Origin: Limnomonas spitsbergensis | Lineage: Eukaryota; Chlorophyta; Chlorophyceae; Chlamydomonadales | Direction of reading: 5' to 3' | NCBI GenBank assembly: GCA_037349105.1 | Contig: JAYJMM010000120.1 | Coordinates: 620,001-684,000 of the forward strand | DNA length: 64,000 nucleotides | Shown here: positions 22,030 through 34,091 of the stretch, one piece after another | How the letters are laid out: each line of letters starts with the position of its first letter | How positions within the stretch are numbered: the stretch's first letter is position 1 | The notes under the pieces: model-generated | Told to the model about the DNA's origin: nothing | The model's database searches: none | Seen by the model: only the letters and a program-made list of their open reading frames with translations | Made by a program: the position numbers and the translations under genes

Positions 22030-22551
22030 GGTTGAGGAAGGAGCTGTAATTAAGTAAACGATGCACTCAATATCTCGTTCACAAGGGCGGGTTCTTGACG
22101 GGTACTCGATGACACTGCTGGACTCTGCGGTGTCAGGGCCTACTGGGCCAACCCGAATACCGGCAGTTGACGAATATAAGTACTAGGCACCACTTAGAAC
22201 ACTGCATTACATGAAAGGGACACCTGACGGGACCTCCCGAAGGCCATTCGTGGACGTGTGCATGAGGTATTTTTTGTGCATTCGGGAACAGTGGACCACG
22301 ACGTGTCAACTGCCACTTTCAGGCAGGGCATGCGCCCATGCATTGCACTCAACGGGTGAGCTGCACATCATCGCCTCTTAAACTTGCCGTAACGGATCAC
22401 GTGCAACATGCTCATCAATTAATGGGCACTAGGATAGACTACTCATGGCTGCGGCTAAAGCGGATAGCCTGCAACGTCATGACCACAGCGTCTATCGGGA
22501 GAAACTGCAAGACAGGCGGCATGCGTGCCCCACTGATTTCAGCCCATTTAC
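22030..22551. promoter_or_regulatory. Upstream region of gene A, partly LINE-derived
   Basis: Between the gene A start (minus strand at 22011) and the first clear reverse-transcriptase codons. It must hold the gene A promoter. No TATA box or other motif stands out. The right part probably belongs to the 5' portion of the broken LINE. Confidence 0.3.
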
Positions 22552-23830
22552 ATGAAGGGCGACCCCCTTGACTCCGGTAACTACCGGCCCATTGCCATCA
22601 CGAGCGTGCTGTACCGGCTGTATGCTAGTATGCTAACCGCCGTCGCTGATCAGTGGGCACGCATGCACGAGCACATCCCTCCTGAACAGTTCGGCTTTCA
22701 GCAGCCCCGTAGCACGATCCAGGCTGCTTTTCTCTTGAGGCATGCAGTCCATGTGCAACGGGCAGCTGCAGGCCATGGCAAACTGCGTGTGGCATTTGTA
22801 GATTTCACCGAGGCCTATGACTGTGTGCCACAGGAGCAGCTATGGCAGCACCTGTCTGAGCGGCTTCACATGCCTTCATGCCTGTTACGCGCTGTGCAAG
22901 CGCTCTACAAAGGTGCAGTCTACACACTCACAGGCGGCCATAAAAGCACTGGCCCTGTGCCTTACACCCGCGGCATCAAGCAGGGCTGCCCCCTCAGCCC
23001 CCTCCTCTTAAGTCTCTATATCAGCGATGTGCCGGGCAAGATCACAGCCCAGTGCCCGGCAGAGGGCATTGTACTGGGGGCAGGGCGAAGACTCAGGTGG
23101 GGGCAAAGACTCAGGTGCCTTCTATATGCTGATGATCTCTCCTTGCTAGCCATCAGCCCGGCAGGGCTGCAGCGCATGCTAGATGCCCTGCGTGAATATG
23201 CGCTGGTCAAACAGCTCCAGGTCAGCGTCAGCAAGACAGAATAATTGGACTTTTGCAGCCGCTTAGCAGCGCAAAGCCGGCCATAAGCCCATACTTGTGT
23301 GTACGGCCCAGATAGGATAGCGCTGAAGCGTGTCCAGGAATTCAAGTTCTTGGGCGTCATCCAGCACCAGAGCGGCAGCATAAGGGAGGCCATGCAAGGT
23401 AGAGAGGTGCCTTTGGCTGCCGCGTTGCAGTGTGTCCGCCGCATGGCCGCCAAGGTACGCCTCAGGCATCATCTGCCTACACGCATCGGTTGGCGTCTGT
23501 GTATGCAGCGCCTGCGGCGAACTACGGTGATGTGGTGTGGGCCACCGATCACCTCATGCCGCGGCATTGCCTCAAGAGCAGGATGCAGTCCAGCTCCCTC
23601 CAGCATCTGCTCCAGGCTGCAGGGCTACCTCCGTCCGCTGCCAGCTGGGGGGTCATGAGGGAGCTGCAGATCCAGCAGTTTCAGTGAAGTTGGTGGCAGC
23701 ATGTACTTTGCTTCTACAATGCAGCGGTCGCACCAGCAGCACAGCAAGACAGCCCACTTATGACAGCAGCCATGGTGGCCGACATGAACCTCACTGTCAG
23801 GAAGGGCACCGGAGGGCGCAATTGGTGCAG
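22552..23830 (+). pseudogene. Non-LTR retrotransposon (LINE) reverse transcriptase, broken
   Basis: RT blocks appear in order: DSGNYRPIAITSVLYR (blocks 1-2), FVDFTEAYDCVP (block with the first catalytic Asp), GIKQGCPLSPLL, LLYADDLSLL (YADD active site), LQVSVSKTE, and after an in-frame TAA at 23242-23244, FKFLGVIQHQSG of the thumb region in the same frame. A frameshift near 23430-23530 moves the continuation (ANYGDVVWATDHL) to another frame. No endonuclease domain is seen upstream, so it is 5'-truncated and dead. It lies head-to-head with gene A. The clade cannot be fixed from this fragment. Confidence 0.85.
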
Positions 23831-25517
23831 TAATTTGCTAGCTTGCTGGAGCTGGAGTTGAGATCAGCCGTCCCAAAACTGCGTCAGACAGCGACTGACC
23901 TACAGCCGCTTTCTGTCGGAGAGATGCTAGCGCTAGTTGATGCAGCATACGAGCGGGTGCAGCTGGATGCAGCTGGCAGAGGGAATCCCAGAGATCCTGT
24001 CACTGAACACAGGTCTGCGGCCGCCTACCGCACCTGATTTCAGTCTACGGGCGTGCTGGCGCAGGTCAGGGGCCGCACCAGCCGAAGATAGTGTGCATGC
24101 GTGCACACGAACTTAAGGCTGCGGCTCAGCGCCGTCAGCACGGCAGACACTCGAGGACGGCGCAGCGGTCAGCAGCGTGATAGTCAGTGCTGCCAGGGAT
24201 GTTGGGCTCGGGGAGACAGCGAGTATGTGAAGGTGCGTTGCATGCATGCTTCAATGCCCCAGCGTGCAGGATCAACTTAGGGAGCGGGGATGGGTAGGTC
24301 CTCCGAACGGTGCTAGAGACTTCTTCCAGTTGTACTGGGGCAGGCTGGGGTGGGATGCTCTGACTTTTGTGGAAGACGTGGTAAATGTCGATGAGGCATA
24401 GACGTTTTCATAGGCTGGAACTTCCCTTGTCTTTCTTTTACAGTCTTTTGTTTGTCCCTTCGCTTTATTTCCCACTTTCTCCTCTCCGTCCATTCTTTCC
24501 TATCCCCTTGTGAAGTTTGTGAAGTTTTTACAGTCCAACGGGGCATTACATTTGATGCGTGGGACTTGTGCCCGTAAACCGGTAAATGTTGAGGGCTAGC
24601 GAGTTGTCTTTGTTTTGCCTCCTTGGGGACTGGCTCTTTCCCATTTTGTCTCATAATTCATACAAGGTGAGACTCGCCAAGACAAAGTGCTCTCTCTTAG
24701 CGGTTTTAGTAGTTGGATATAAAACCGGGTCCTATAGCCACCACTAAACGCTGTGTGTTTGGGGGAGTTGGGCATGTTGGCTTGATCAGAAGTGTGTGAG
24801 CACAACAGTGACAAATGCTTCATGAAGGCACATCGTCACCAGGTCTCATCCAATGATTCCTGTGGTTGAGCAGATTGCTGACAAGATAGCCAGTAGGGCA
24901 GTAAGCCTGTGGCTCCAGATGTCCACAAGCTCACTCCTTGTCAACAATGCGCACGTCCTACGTGGTCGTGGGATGGAGTCCCCTACTGTAGCAGTAACAT
25001 TGCGGCATTGGGCTAGTACCAAGTTGGGTTGTGTAACCGAATGTTGGGTGAGTACCGCAGAGGGCTCCGATTTTCTAGGCACACGCGTTTTCAACGCCCC
25101 CTACTGGAGATCCTTAATAGAGAGGAAACTCATCCTTAACTGTCAGTACTTAAATACGGCCCTAGGCAAAGTGTTTTTGCGTGGACATTCAAGAGCCATG
25201 CGAAGCATAAAATTGCATGCATAAGGCAGGTGCCTGCAAACGAGTTCCCGGACAAAACAACTAAAACCGCAAGCATGGAAAATACAGACGGATCCCCATG
25301 CATTCAACCGGCAACAAGCTAGCCATAGCATCAGAATGCCCCTTATATATACTGCACATAATAAGGCCCAGCCAAAGGGCTAGACGTAACAATGTCCTGA
25401 AGGGTCTCTGATGCCACTGAATAAGTAACTAAAGCATCATGGGGAAACCTGGTCATCAAGACACTCTTGGGCACCTCAGGCCTGTATGGACTCTAATGTC
25501 CTTGGTGAAATTTGATC
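23831..25517. other. LINE 3' remnant, then intergenic up to gene B
   Basis: 23831-24250 is GC-rich with short frames that look like a degraded LINE C-terminal region. From 24250 to 25517 I see no gene. The 123-codon frame at 24853-25224 has no domain or splice support. This stretch also holds the 3' flank of gene B. Confidence 0.35.
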
Positions 25518-28500
25518 TCATTCCTTGTACCCTCCGAATCCCGTCAGCAAGCTGCGACAGAACCTGCATGGCATGACCAGCCAGACATGAGATTGACATG
25601 GATCAGCAAGGCGTTCACGGATAACAAGATTACGATGGTGCATACCCGCTGGGCCCTGATGAGTGCTTGGCCGCGTGGGGCTGGTAGGGAATGAGTATGC
25701 TCAATTCCAGGAAACATGCACGGATAACAATAAATCACGGCTAGACCTGTCCCAGGGAACATGGGACGCAGGCGCTAAATCAGGGTCACAGGCAGGAGGC
25801 AAGCTCATACTCTATAATCTTTAATTTTACCCTATTTGAGACTTACGGGCAAGGCACCGGGTCGATGGAGTGCAGCTTGAGCAGCTCTCTGGCACAGTCC
25901 ACTGCATCAGGCAGCACAGAATAGGGCATTGTGTGAGCTATGCAAGTGAGGCAAGCTACACGAAGGTTGGGATATCAGTGCTTTGGCTATTGAGTGCAAC
26001 ATCCAGGGGGGAAACGAGTCTCACACCACAATCTTGTAGTCTCAGGGCCATATGGTTATGTCCATGACAAGCCTGCTGAGCTATGCACTCCCTAGGCTAT
26101 GCACTCCATAGATCAATACATCACAGCCTCACCACATATCTTGTGTTCGCACGGCCGTGTAACGATGAAGTCTCCTTCATCCAGACACACGCCGCACGTC
26201 CGGTCATACTCGTCCTCTTCAGCAGGCAGGGCAGCCGAGGGGCCCCTCGACAGCTGGCTAGCGGCGTGGGAAGCCATACTGCTCATGCAGGAGGCTGTGG
26301 CGAAGGGTGAGGCAGGTGCTGGGGCAAAGGGGCTCGCAGTCGGACCAGGATCGACGCTGGCTGCCGGCTCGGATACCGCTAACGCTGTCGTCAGTGCCGG
26401 CGGCGGTAACGGCATGGACATAGCTCGAGATGCGAAATCATGTCCAGAAGACTGCACCGGTCCAGGAGCGGGCGAGGGCGGTGTGGCAGGGTGCAGGACA
26501 AGCGGATCAGGGGCGGCAGCAGATGCAGGCAGGCTTTCATTGCCGGCGTCTGGGTTGTCACAGCCCGCTGATGCTTCCAGATACTGTGGTAGCTCTGACG
26601 AGTGCAACGCCCAGTTGGGGCGCAGACCCATGCTCACTTGGCTGCTCACGCCGTGGTAGAGCCTGCGGTGGAAGCAAGAGCGCATCACAAGTTTAAAACG
26701 ATTTAGAGACAAAAGCACCTGACCGACCAGTGGCGAGAAGCCGCCACACACTGCTGCTGCGAAAATCAAAAGGCATGGTAACAGCTCGGCCTTGGCCCAA
26801 GCCGCACTGTTTCCTCAACCCTCACACCCCTGCGGGACGTAGTTCTCTCCTGTTTTCTCATACCGGTATCATAAGGCACCGCAGGGACACCGACCTGTGA
26901 TAGCGAGCAGCAACGAGAGTGTGCTCCAGGCTTCCGTCCTCCACCTCATCTGCCAGGCTGGCGAACGAGTTCAGTATCTGCTGATCCAGCATTGGAGGCA
27001 GGGAGGCCCCCATACCGCCGGACAGCTGGTGCTGCACTTGGAACGCCGACATGAATCGCTTCATGGGCGGCGCAGGCAGATCCACCGACCCTGTCCTTAG
27101 CAGAGAGGGGGTCGGGCCTGGGCCCTCGGGCCCCGGTGTGCTCATCATTCCGTCCGCGAGCTGCTGGAGGCGGATCTGATGCCCTGACAGCCGCGCCTCC
27201 ATCTGGCTCTGCCTGTCCAGCAGCCTCTGTTCCTTCCGGTGACAAGACAAACGCCGAATTGCACACTGCGGCGTAGCTGCCTGGGAGTTGTGACGGCCCA
27301 GGCCCGACGGACTAACGCCTGCGTCACCCGGTGAGGTGCCTGCGGCATCTGCATCTCCATTCCACCCAGCGGCTGTGCCACCGCCGGGAGCTCCTTCAGG
27401 CGTCCTGGCTACGGATCGCTGTGGGGAGAGAGCTCCAGACAAGGATGGGTAGGTGTCCATGGCCCAGTCCGCAACGCCAGCAGACTGCGGTGCAGCCCCA
27501 GGTCCGGACATCCTGAGCAGGTCAGGGGGGGAGGGGGAGGCCCCGTGAGCGCCTCGCACCGCTAGCTTGCATATTTAAAATCAGCTTTGCAGGAACAAAG
27601 CAAAAAATCTGTCTTTGCCATGAAATCATGATGGGCACACATGCAGCTGTTGGTTGAGTGCATTTGTCTGTGTAAACTCGCTGGTCAGAATCAGCAGCAG
27701 GCGCATCATTCCCCATCGTTCAAATAATCAGGACATCATGCAGCTGCAAGGAGGCCCACTGAACTGGCCGCTTCCCAAAAGAACTCCCCACTTGGAAATG
27801 AAAAATGAATGTAGTCCATCTTCCCACATGCGCCCACCTGCTTGCCAGCCTCCAGGAGCCGACTGAGCGCAGGGACGGGCGCGGAATGAACAAGGTATCC
27901 ATCTCCGCCGCTGCATCTTCTGAAGTCAGCCTCGGACTGCCGAGTAGGGAGGCCATGGCCGCATCTGCATCTGCCTCTGCCCTTTCACGCAGACACAGCT
28001 CGTCGCCCTCACTGCAGGGCGCCAAGACCCCTGAATCGGCACCCTGACGCAAGGTGAGCGGGTGACATAGGCCGCTTTTACCCATGTTCTTGCTCCCCCG
28101 TGAGGCGCCGTCAAGGTGTGCGGGCTGGCCCCCAGCAGCTGCTGGTCCAACTGCAGAACCTGACGATAACCGTCCCAGTCGTGACGGATTCTGTCTGGCA
28201 GCATTGCTGGGAGTCGATAGGGACGGGGAGAGGGTCGAGGAAGCCTGCCGCCTGCTGCTGTTCCGTCGCTTACAAGGCGCCCGCCCGGATTCGGATACCC
28301 GCTGGACCCTGTCCTTCGTTTGTGTGATGGCCCGAGCGAGAGAGTCGACTTGTGCCAGCAGGACAGCCTGGGCGGCCTGGTGACAAACATGAGGAACATG
28401 GCAGTGAAAGCACCACACGGAAAAAACTACAGGGCCGGGGTAACTTGCTTTAATGGCAGCAGAGGGTGTCAAGATTGCGGACAGGGTGTGTCAAGGCATC

Positions 28501-31141
28501 GCCTGTCCAGGACCCTCCCTCCATCTCCTGCCTCAGACATTGGCCACAGTCTGCTTTTTATGCAGCAGCCCTTCTCAAGTCTCACCTTCGCGGCTATTTG
28601 CTTGAGCGTGGCCACTCCAATGGGCCGGTCCGCAGTACCCAGAGCAGCGGTCAGGGATGTGAAGGGGTTGAGCAGATTGATGAGCTGAGCACATCCAGTG
28701 CTGCGAGCCAAGGAGAACGGGATCCGATGCTCACCGTCCAGGAGCAGGCGAGGGTCCCTTGGTCGGCGCCGGGGTTCCGCAGGGGGAGGTTCACCCCTTC
28801 CTTGCGCCAGCCTGTCGTCAGCCAGAAGCTGGAGCTGCGAGGATTTGGGTTGAAGGGTTAAGGGTCAGCCTGTTATCAGCCTGCAGCTGGAGCGACGGGG
28901 CTTAAGAATGTAGGGCTACTCTGTCACCAACCAGAGGCCGGAGCTGTGAGGATTTGGGGGTAAGGGTAAGGGCCTGACATCAGCCATGAACTTGAGGTGC
29001 AAGGTTTTAGGGTTAGCTTGTCTCCAACCTGAAGCCGGAGCTGCGAGGCAACCGTGAAAAATTGAAGTATAAGGGCTGGTTTCCCAATTGGGAGTTCAAA
29101 GCATATGGTAAAAAAGCCAGGTGCTGATATTCACGGCTGACGCTCATGGTCATGCCATGATGGTTGAACCAAAGGACCTAGGGGTCAGAAACACAGGGGG
29201 AGAGACTTCGGACAGACATCAAAAGCAAGGGCCGCTCAGTCACTCACGTAATCGTTTTGGGCACGCATGTGATTGATCAGCAGGGCTGTGGCAGCGCCCC
29301 GGGAACAGTTGTCCGCAGCCGCATGCAGGGCTGTGGAGCCTGGCGCCATGTTCCTGTAGAGCACCAGACAGGAGAGGCGGGACGTGGGCAAGCAGATGGG
29401 GACCTACCATCAACCATCACAAGCAGAGGCTACTGTCGGCAGCTCCACCATGCTATGGCCCAGAGAAACAAAGACCAGTCACATATGCGTATGCCCTGTT
29501 GGACAGGGTCGCCAAAGAGGACCCCAGACAGCGGTCATGTGGACAGGCAGGTGAATTTAATTATACTCTCCCACAGGCACAGCATCGCAACAGCAAGAGA
29601 ATTCTCCTCACATGCAGTAAGGGTCACGGAGGGGGTACCCCAGGCCAGGGACACGCGAGCCTGGCGGGGCGCCATGCTGCAGCAGAGCAGTCAGCGTCTC
29701 TGGCTGGTTGCACCAGGCAGCGTACATAAGCGGGGTGGCACCTGCCCAGGTGGGGATGCTGACCAACGGCCTGGGAGAATCAGAGGGAGACATCTCAGCA
29801 CACCAAGATTGTCAATTGTACCGATTGTACCATTAACACAACGCTGCCAATCGTACAATTTATCAGACATAAAAGGACACGTGATGATGCGAGCGTTGGG
29901 CTTACCATACGCTAGTCCTCGCAAAGTGCGACGTTTCCGGGTCCCATGCCTGTGTGTTCAAAACAGTAATGATACTTAAAGCACCATCATGAAGCTCAAC
30001 CAGCAATGCAGGCATGAACACTTGCAAGCGCCACACGTTGAGAGCTGTCTGACCCACCTCACTGAATCGCACGAGGGGCCCCACCAGCGCAGCATGACCC
30101 TTGGCCGCCACAAAGTGCATGCAGGTCCGGTTGAAAATCCTGTCTCTGAACCAGAAGTTTGCGCCAGCTTCTAAAAGAAGCCTGAGAGAGACGTGAAGGT
30201 TATGGGGGGGGGGGCAGTGAGGGCATACCGCTATACCATCAGTTCAAACAAAAGCTCCCAATGCAGGGATAACATTCAAAAATAAAATCCACTTGTTCCC
30301 TGTTAGAAAGCTCTCCTGAGAGAGGATCCCTGGCTCACGTACCTCATGGCTTGCTCATCACCGATTTCACAGGCCAGCATGAGAGGTGACATCCCATCTT
30401 TGGCGCGAGACTGGTCCAGCGCTTTCATGGTATCAGCGAGGATAGATGCCTCGGCCTTGCCCAGCTTCGGGCTAGATGCAAGAAAGGCGGGGGGGGGGGG
30501 CAAGTTAGCTAGCGGCGTGCATTGTCAGCATGCATGCGGGGGCTCAGCAAGATTCATTTAGGGGTTCTTCAGCAGCAATTCAGCTTCAGCATGGCATACA
30601 GCCATGAGGGCTTGGTGGAGTAAGCCCAGCAGCTTTGGCCGTTTGGATCAATGTTTGATCCTCATCAGCTCGTCGATGGTTGCCCAGCAGCCTGACAATT
30701 ATGGTCTGGTTCTCTCGTGCACACTTAAGTAGACAATGGTTATTTCTTTAGTAGGCCATTCAAACAGGTGGGCAATTGGGCATCAATGCCGCTGTTGGAT
30801 GGACACCAGTGCCCTTCCCGTGCATGCTTCAGTGTCATGTTGGAGGACAATTGATACACTGTAGCAGGTTCGGGTTTGCAATAGAGGGGTTCGAGTCCTA
30901 GAGGTCCTTGTCCTCACTTGATGCTGGTGAAGGATAGCATATGGGTCAGCACTCCCAGGTTTCCGCTGTTGAACATCACCGCCATGTGGATGGCGTTCCT
31001 GCCACTATCGAGTTTTGATTTGATCAGGCTGTGATTCTCCGCCAAGATGTCCTTCACAGCTGTGAGGTTGCCATCTTTTATAGCTTCCACCAGCTGCGCT
31101 TTGGCCTCCTTCTTCCTGTCGGAGGATGCTGAATTGCCCAT
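25518..31141 (-). CDS. Gene B: ankyrin-repeat RING E3 ubiquitin ligase (XB3/XBAT-like)
   Basis: Twelve exons in transcript order: 31141-30918, 30471-30343, 30181-30058, 29949-29906, 29770-29612, 29353-29248, 28828-28586, 28376-27838, 27512-26895, 26662-26133, 25901-25847, 25563-25518. They sum to 2817 nt (938 aa), with the same exon count and phases as A and C. I chose the ATG giving MGNSASSDRKKEAK over one 17 codons upstream because it restores the myristoylation start shared by all paralogues. Ankyrin landmarks are SPLMLACEIGD, RTCMHFVAAKGHA, TPLMYAAWCNQPE and TALHAAADNC. The C3HC4 RING is CGVC, CEHKIC, VDC, CPFC. Exons 8-10 (linker) are the least conserved part. It is in tandem with gene A, separated by the LINE. 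Confidence 0.85.
25625..25730 (-). mobile_element. 3' fragment of the tRNA-derived SINE family
   Basis: Reads, on the minus strand, GAGCATACTCATTCCC, then GCCAAGCACTCATCAGG, then GCCCAGCGGGTATGCACC, matching the 3' body of the complete SINE copies at 33361 and 44503. The tRNA-like head is missing. Located in intron 11 of gene B near its last exon. Confidence 0.5.
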
Positions 31142-31480
31142 GACAGTGTGCACTGAATTGGAGGAGCTTGCCGAGCGAGGACAGAGCAGCACAATACTTT
31201 TTATTCGGCACAGGTCATCATTGACGCATCCGATGACGCAAATTCAGCCAGGCTTCCAATGAAAGGTGCTTACTAACAGTACGGCGAGCGTAATGACAGG
31301 CTGAGTAACATAGAAGTTTGCCGTTGAGCTGGCACCTGTGGCACAGAAGTTCGTCACCACAAACAAAAACCGCATAGCGGGACCAGGGTGAGCTGCAACA
31401 TTGCATGCGTGTCTCGGCGTTAGCACAAAAGCAGAACAAGACATTGAGGTTGGTATATTGAAGTCACACAACGCGGTGCA
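31142..31480. promoter_or_regulatory. Upstream region of gene B
   Basis: Immediately upstream of the gene B start on the minus strand, so it should contain promoter and 5' UTR. No TATA box or known motif is evident. Confidence 0.3.
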
Positions 31481-32235
31481 TGCACCGGTCGGTCGCGACC
31501 ACGGTCGGTGCTTGCCCCCACTCCGGGTGCCCCCACCCGGCTTGCCCCCCCTGTTCCCGGCCTTTTCCGGGCCTTTTTCGGCCTCTTTTGGGCCCAGTTT
31601 GGGGCCGGTGTCTCAACGGTTCTCTTCTCGGGTTTTTCAGGGTTTCTCACCGCGTCACCCGCATAACTTGAAGGCGATTCACACCGGGTCGGATTTGTCA
31701 GATTGGTCACTTTCGCTCCGAAAGTGGCATGGGTTCGCTTCGCCAAAACAACCACTTTGGGGCCGGATTGGCGACGCCAACTGAATTTGGCATTTTGAGC
31801 CAGATTCACTCTTGCGTCTACGTTGTCATCTGGAAAATTCCCATGCCCATTATTGCCCTGCCCCCCTTGACGACCCTCCTTAACCAACTTATTTACTGTT
31901 TCCCGGTGTACGGCATTTCAAATGTCGTATTCCAAAATACACGCTCAGGCGTTTCCTTTTTTTCTTCCACTTCGCGTCGGCCACTTTCGCCACATTGGCA
32001 ATTTCCGAAGGCCATCTGCCTTCGCCCCTATAATTTCCCTTTCTCCGTCCTGCCGCCTCTTTATCCTGTGGCCGAGAGCATCCGTAGTTATGGTTACGCC
32101 CGATGTAGAAAGGGCTAATAAACGTGACCGAAAGCAGACGGAGAAGGGTGCGGAGAAGGCACTGTCGAATGAGAAACGGAAGGCGAAAAGGAGGCTTGTA
32201 GCCGAGGTGTGTCAATGACGTTACACCACTGGGCC
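31481..32235. other. Compositionally distinct insert-like segment of unknown nature
   Basis: This segment differs from its surroundings in composition: C-rich and TTTCGG-rich on the left, pyrimidine-rich in the middle. It contains a perfect hairpin CACTTTCG/CGAAAGTG (loop CTC) near 31708-31726. A frame at 31922-32218 (98 codons) ends in a very basic Lys/Arg/Glu-rich tail beginning TPDVERANKRDRKQ. It may be the coding remnant of a mobile element or an exon of an unknown gene. No domain is recognised. Confidence 0.3.
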
Positions 32236-32404
32236 GAGGTGTGTGTTGTCAGTTCGGCTTACTCGCCGTGTGCTTAGGCTGGTGATGATGAACATGTTAT
32301 CAAATTGAGAGCAAGTGGCTATATGTTGCAGCATAGGTCAACAAGGCACTGAAGAAGAAAAGTGAGTTGGTTTTGCTATGGCCCCATGCGGCTCTGCATG
32401 GAAT

Positions 32405-32695
32405 CTTACATGAGTCCTGGCAGCAGGGCATGCCTGCTGCCCCAAGCCACGGCCATAGGCCGGGATGTATCTGAATTGGACGCCGTGATGGCTCTGTATT
32501 GGACATGTAAAACTACCAAGTAGTCATGGCAACATGGCATGCCTGCTGCACCAAGCCACGGCCATGGGCTGGGATGTATCTGAATTGGACCTGTAAAAGT
32601 ATTCCTAGCAGCATGGCATGCATGCTGCACCAAGCCGCCACGGCCATAGGCTGGGATGTATCTGAATTGGACATGACACATGCTGGAGATAATCG
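32405..32695. repeat. Three imperfect tandem repeats of about 85-115 bp
   Basis: Three copies of a unit containing GGCATGCCTGCTGC, CAAGCCACGGCCATAGG and GGGATGTATCTGAATTGGAC, at about 32411, 32525 and 32610. The core resembles fragments of the MITE-family core (CTGCTGC, CAAGCC, CGGCCATAGGC). Non-coding. Confidence 0.6.
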
Positions 32696-32819
32696 GTCCT
32701 ACACGGCATATACGACGTAAAAAAGGTACTGTGTTACATTAGAAAGCACCGTCTTAGATGTGGGCCGTATTAGATTAAGGTGCGCGGTGTGGAAAGTGTG
32801 GTCCGGTGGCACATTTGTT

Positions 32820-32985
32820 TGATGTGGGGTCACACTTATTCGATGTGGGCCACCCTTATTCGATGTGGGGCACATGTATTCGATGTGGGGCACACTAATA
32901 CGCTGTGGGGCACACTAATACGCTGTGGGGCACACTAATAAGATGTGGGGCACACTAATAAGATGTGGGGCACACTGATACGTTG
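32820..32985. repeat. 20-bp minisatellite, about eight units
   Basis: Unit consensus CGATGTGGGGCACACTAATA with strict 20-bp periodicity from 32821, drifting at the first base (CGATG, CGCTG, AGATG, CGTTG). Non-coding. Confidence 0.9.
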
Positions 32986-33192
32986 TGCACCGCTGCACCA
33001 GCATATAATAGTAAATAAGGGCAGGCGCTCTGCACCGTTGCATCCACCTAATGGGTACAGTAATAAGGGCATGCAATGTGCAAGTGCGTGTGCACCGCTG
33101 CAGCCACCAGCATGGTATAGTAAATAAGGGCAGGTGCTGTGCACCGCTGCACCCACCAGCATGGTGTAGTAAATAAGGGCAGGCGCTGTTAG
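32986..33192. repeat. 45-58 bp tandem repeat, four units
   Basis: Four units each containing CACCGCTGCA, CCACCAGCATGG and TAGTAAATAAGGGCAGG followed by CGCTGTG. It abuts the 20-bp array directly. Non-coding. Confidence 0.8.
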
Positions 33193-33360
33193 CTGCCGAA
33201 GTTAGCAGGCACGGGTATGGCTGGGGGGGGGAATGTTTTGACCAGACTATTTGTGGGTACCGGTTGTACCCGGCCGGTAGCATGCATGCAGGGAGGAGCA
33301 TGGACCTGAGTGTTTGAGGTTGTTTAAGTCCGAAGTTGGACTGGTCAACTTCATGCTCAA

Positions 33361-33622
33361 GGGGGAAGTGGTTCAGGGGTTTCACGATGGCGGCATCCAA
33401 ACCCAATTGTCCAGGGATCGAAACCGCCAAACAATCCTCTCGCCCCCCCTGTCTATATTGCTGGGCTCCATGTTCCTGCCCCCCTCATATAGGAGGGAGG
33501 CATGGCTGCACCATGGTCCTGGCTGTGCATGGTAGCTGGAATAGAGCTTGCTCATCACCTCACAGCCCCGCGCGGCCGAGCGTTCAGCAGGACCCAGCGG
33601 GTATGCACCATTCTAAACACAT
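33361..33622 (+). mobile_element. tRNA-derived SINE, complete copy
   Basis: The head carries a consensus pol III A box TGGTTCAGGGG (33369-33379) and B box GATCGAAAC (33416-33424) at tRNA-like spacing. The tRNA-unrelated body contains CCATGTTCCTGCCCCCCTC, CATGGCTGCACCATGG, GTAGCTGGAAT, GCCGAGCGTTCAGCAGGACC and CAGCGGGTATGCACCATTCT. The body is shared block by block with copies at 44503 and 42390 and, inverted, at 40205 and 25625. Confidence 0.65.
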
Positions 33623-33744
33623 TAACATGCAGCCGCCGCATTGACCGCATATGGGGTTTCATGCAGTGCTCCTGTCAGGGGGAGATGCCTGCAGTACTGC
33701 CCGGTACCCCACCATTTGTATCCATGTGAGCCTGTATTTATTCT

Positions 33745-33935
33745 AGTGTGCTCTAGACCACCTTGGAGAGGCCGCCACTGGGCCTATGTATGGGGAATTC
33801 ATCCTGACATGCATATGGCTAGTGGGCCAAACTACCCGTGCATAGCTGCTGCAAGACCACCTCAGGACAGATGGGACCAAATCTTGATCGGCCTACGGCT
33901 GGTCAAAATAGCAGGGCTTGCTGCATCAGGCCATA
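33745..33935 (-). mobile_element. MITE-family copy, inverted
   Basis: Contains TATTTATTCTAG, AGACCACCTTGGAGAGGCC, GATGGGACCAAATCTTGATC and GGCCTACGGCTGGTCAAAATA, the reverse-complement blocks of the MITE family. Ends are diverged. Confidence 0.4.
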
Positions 33936-34030
33936 CAAAACAACTGCCTGTCTGCCTCATCAGTGTGGGGCATACGTATTGTAGGGACAAGTCTACATAC
34001 CAACATGGCTTGATAACACTGTTGCTCATG

Positions 34031-34091
34031 TGGTGCAATGGATGAGCAGCGCTCTGCTCTCACAAGATGGACTTTGAAGCAGGTTCAAGCC
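34031..34091 (+). repeat. tRNA-like promoter head (SINE remnant)
   Basis: A box TGGTGCAATGG (34031-34041) and B box GTTCAAGCC (34083-34091) both match the pol III consensus. The sequence between does not fold as a full cloverleaf with a recognisable anticodon arm, so a SINE head is more likely than a tRNA gene. Its body differs from the 33361 family. Confidence 0.4.

Noticed and set aside
24853..25224. A 123-codon plus-strand frame as a gene
   Set aside because: No recognisable domain, no splice or promoter support, and it lies in the 3' flank of gene B next to LINE debris.
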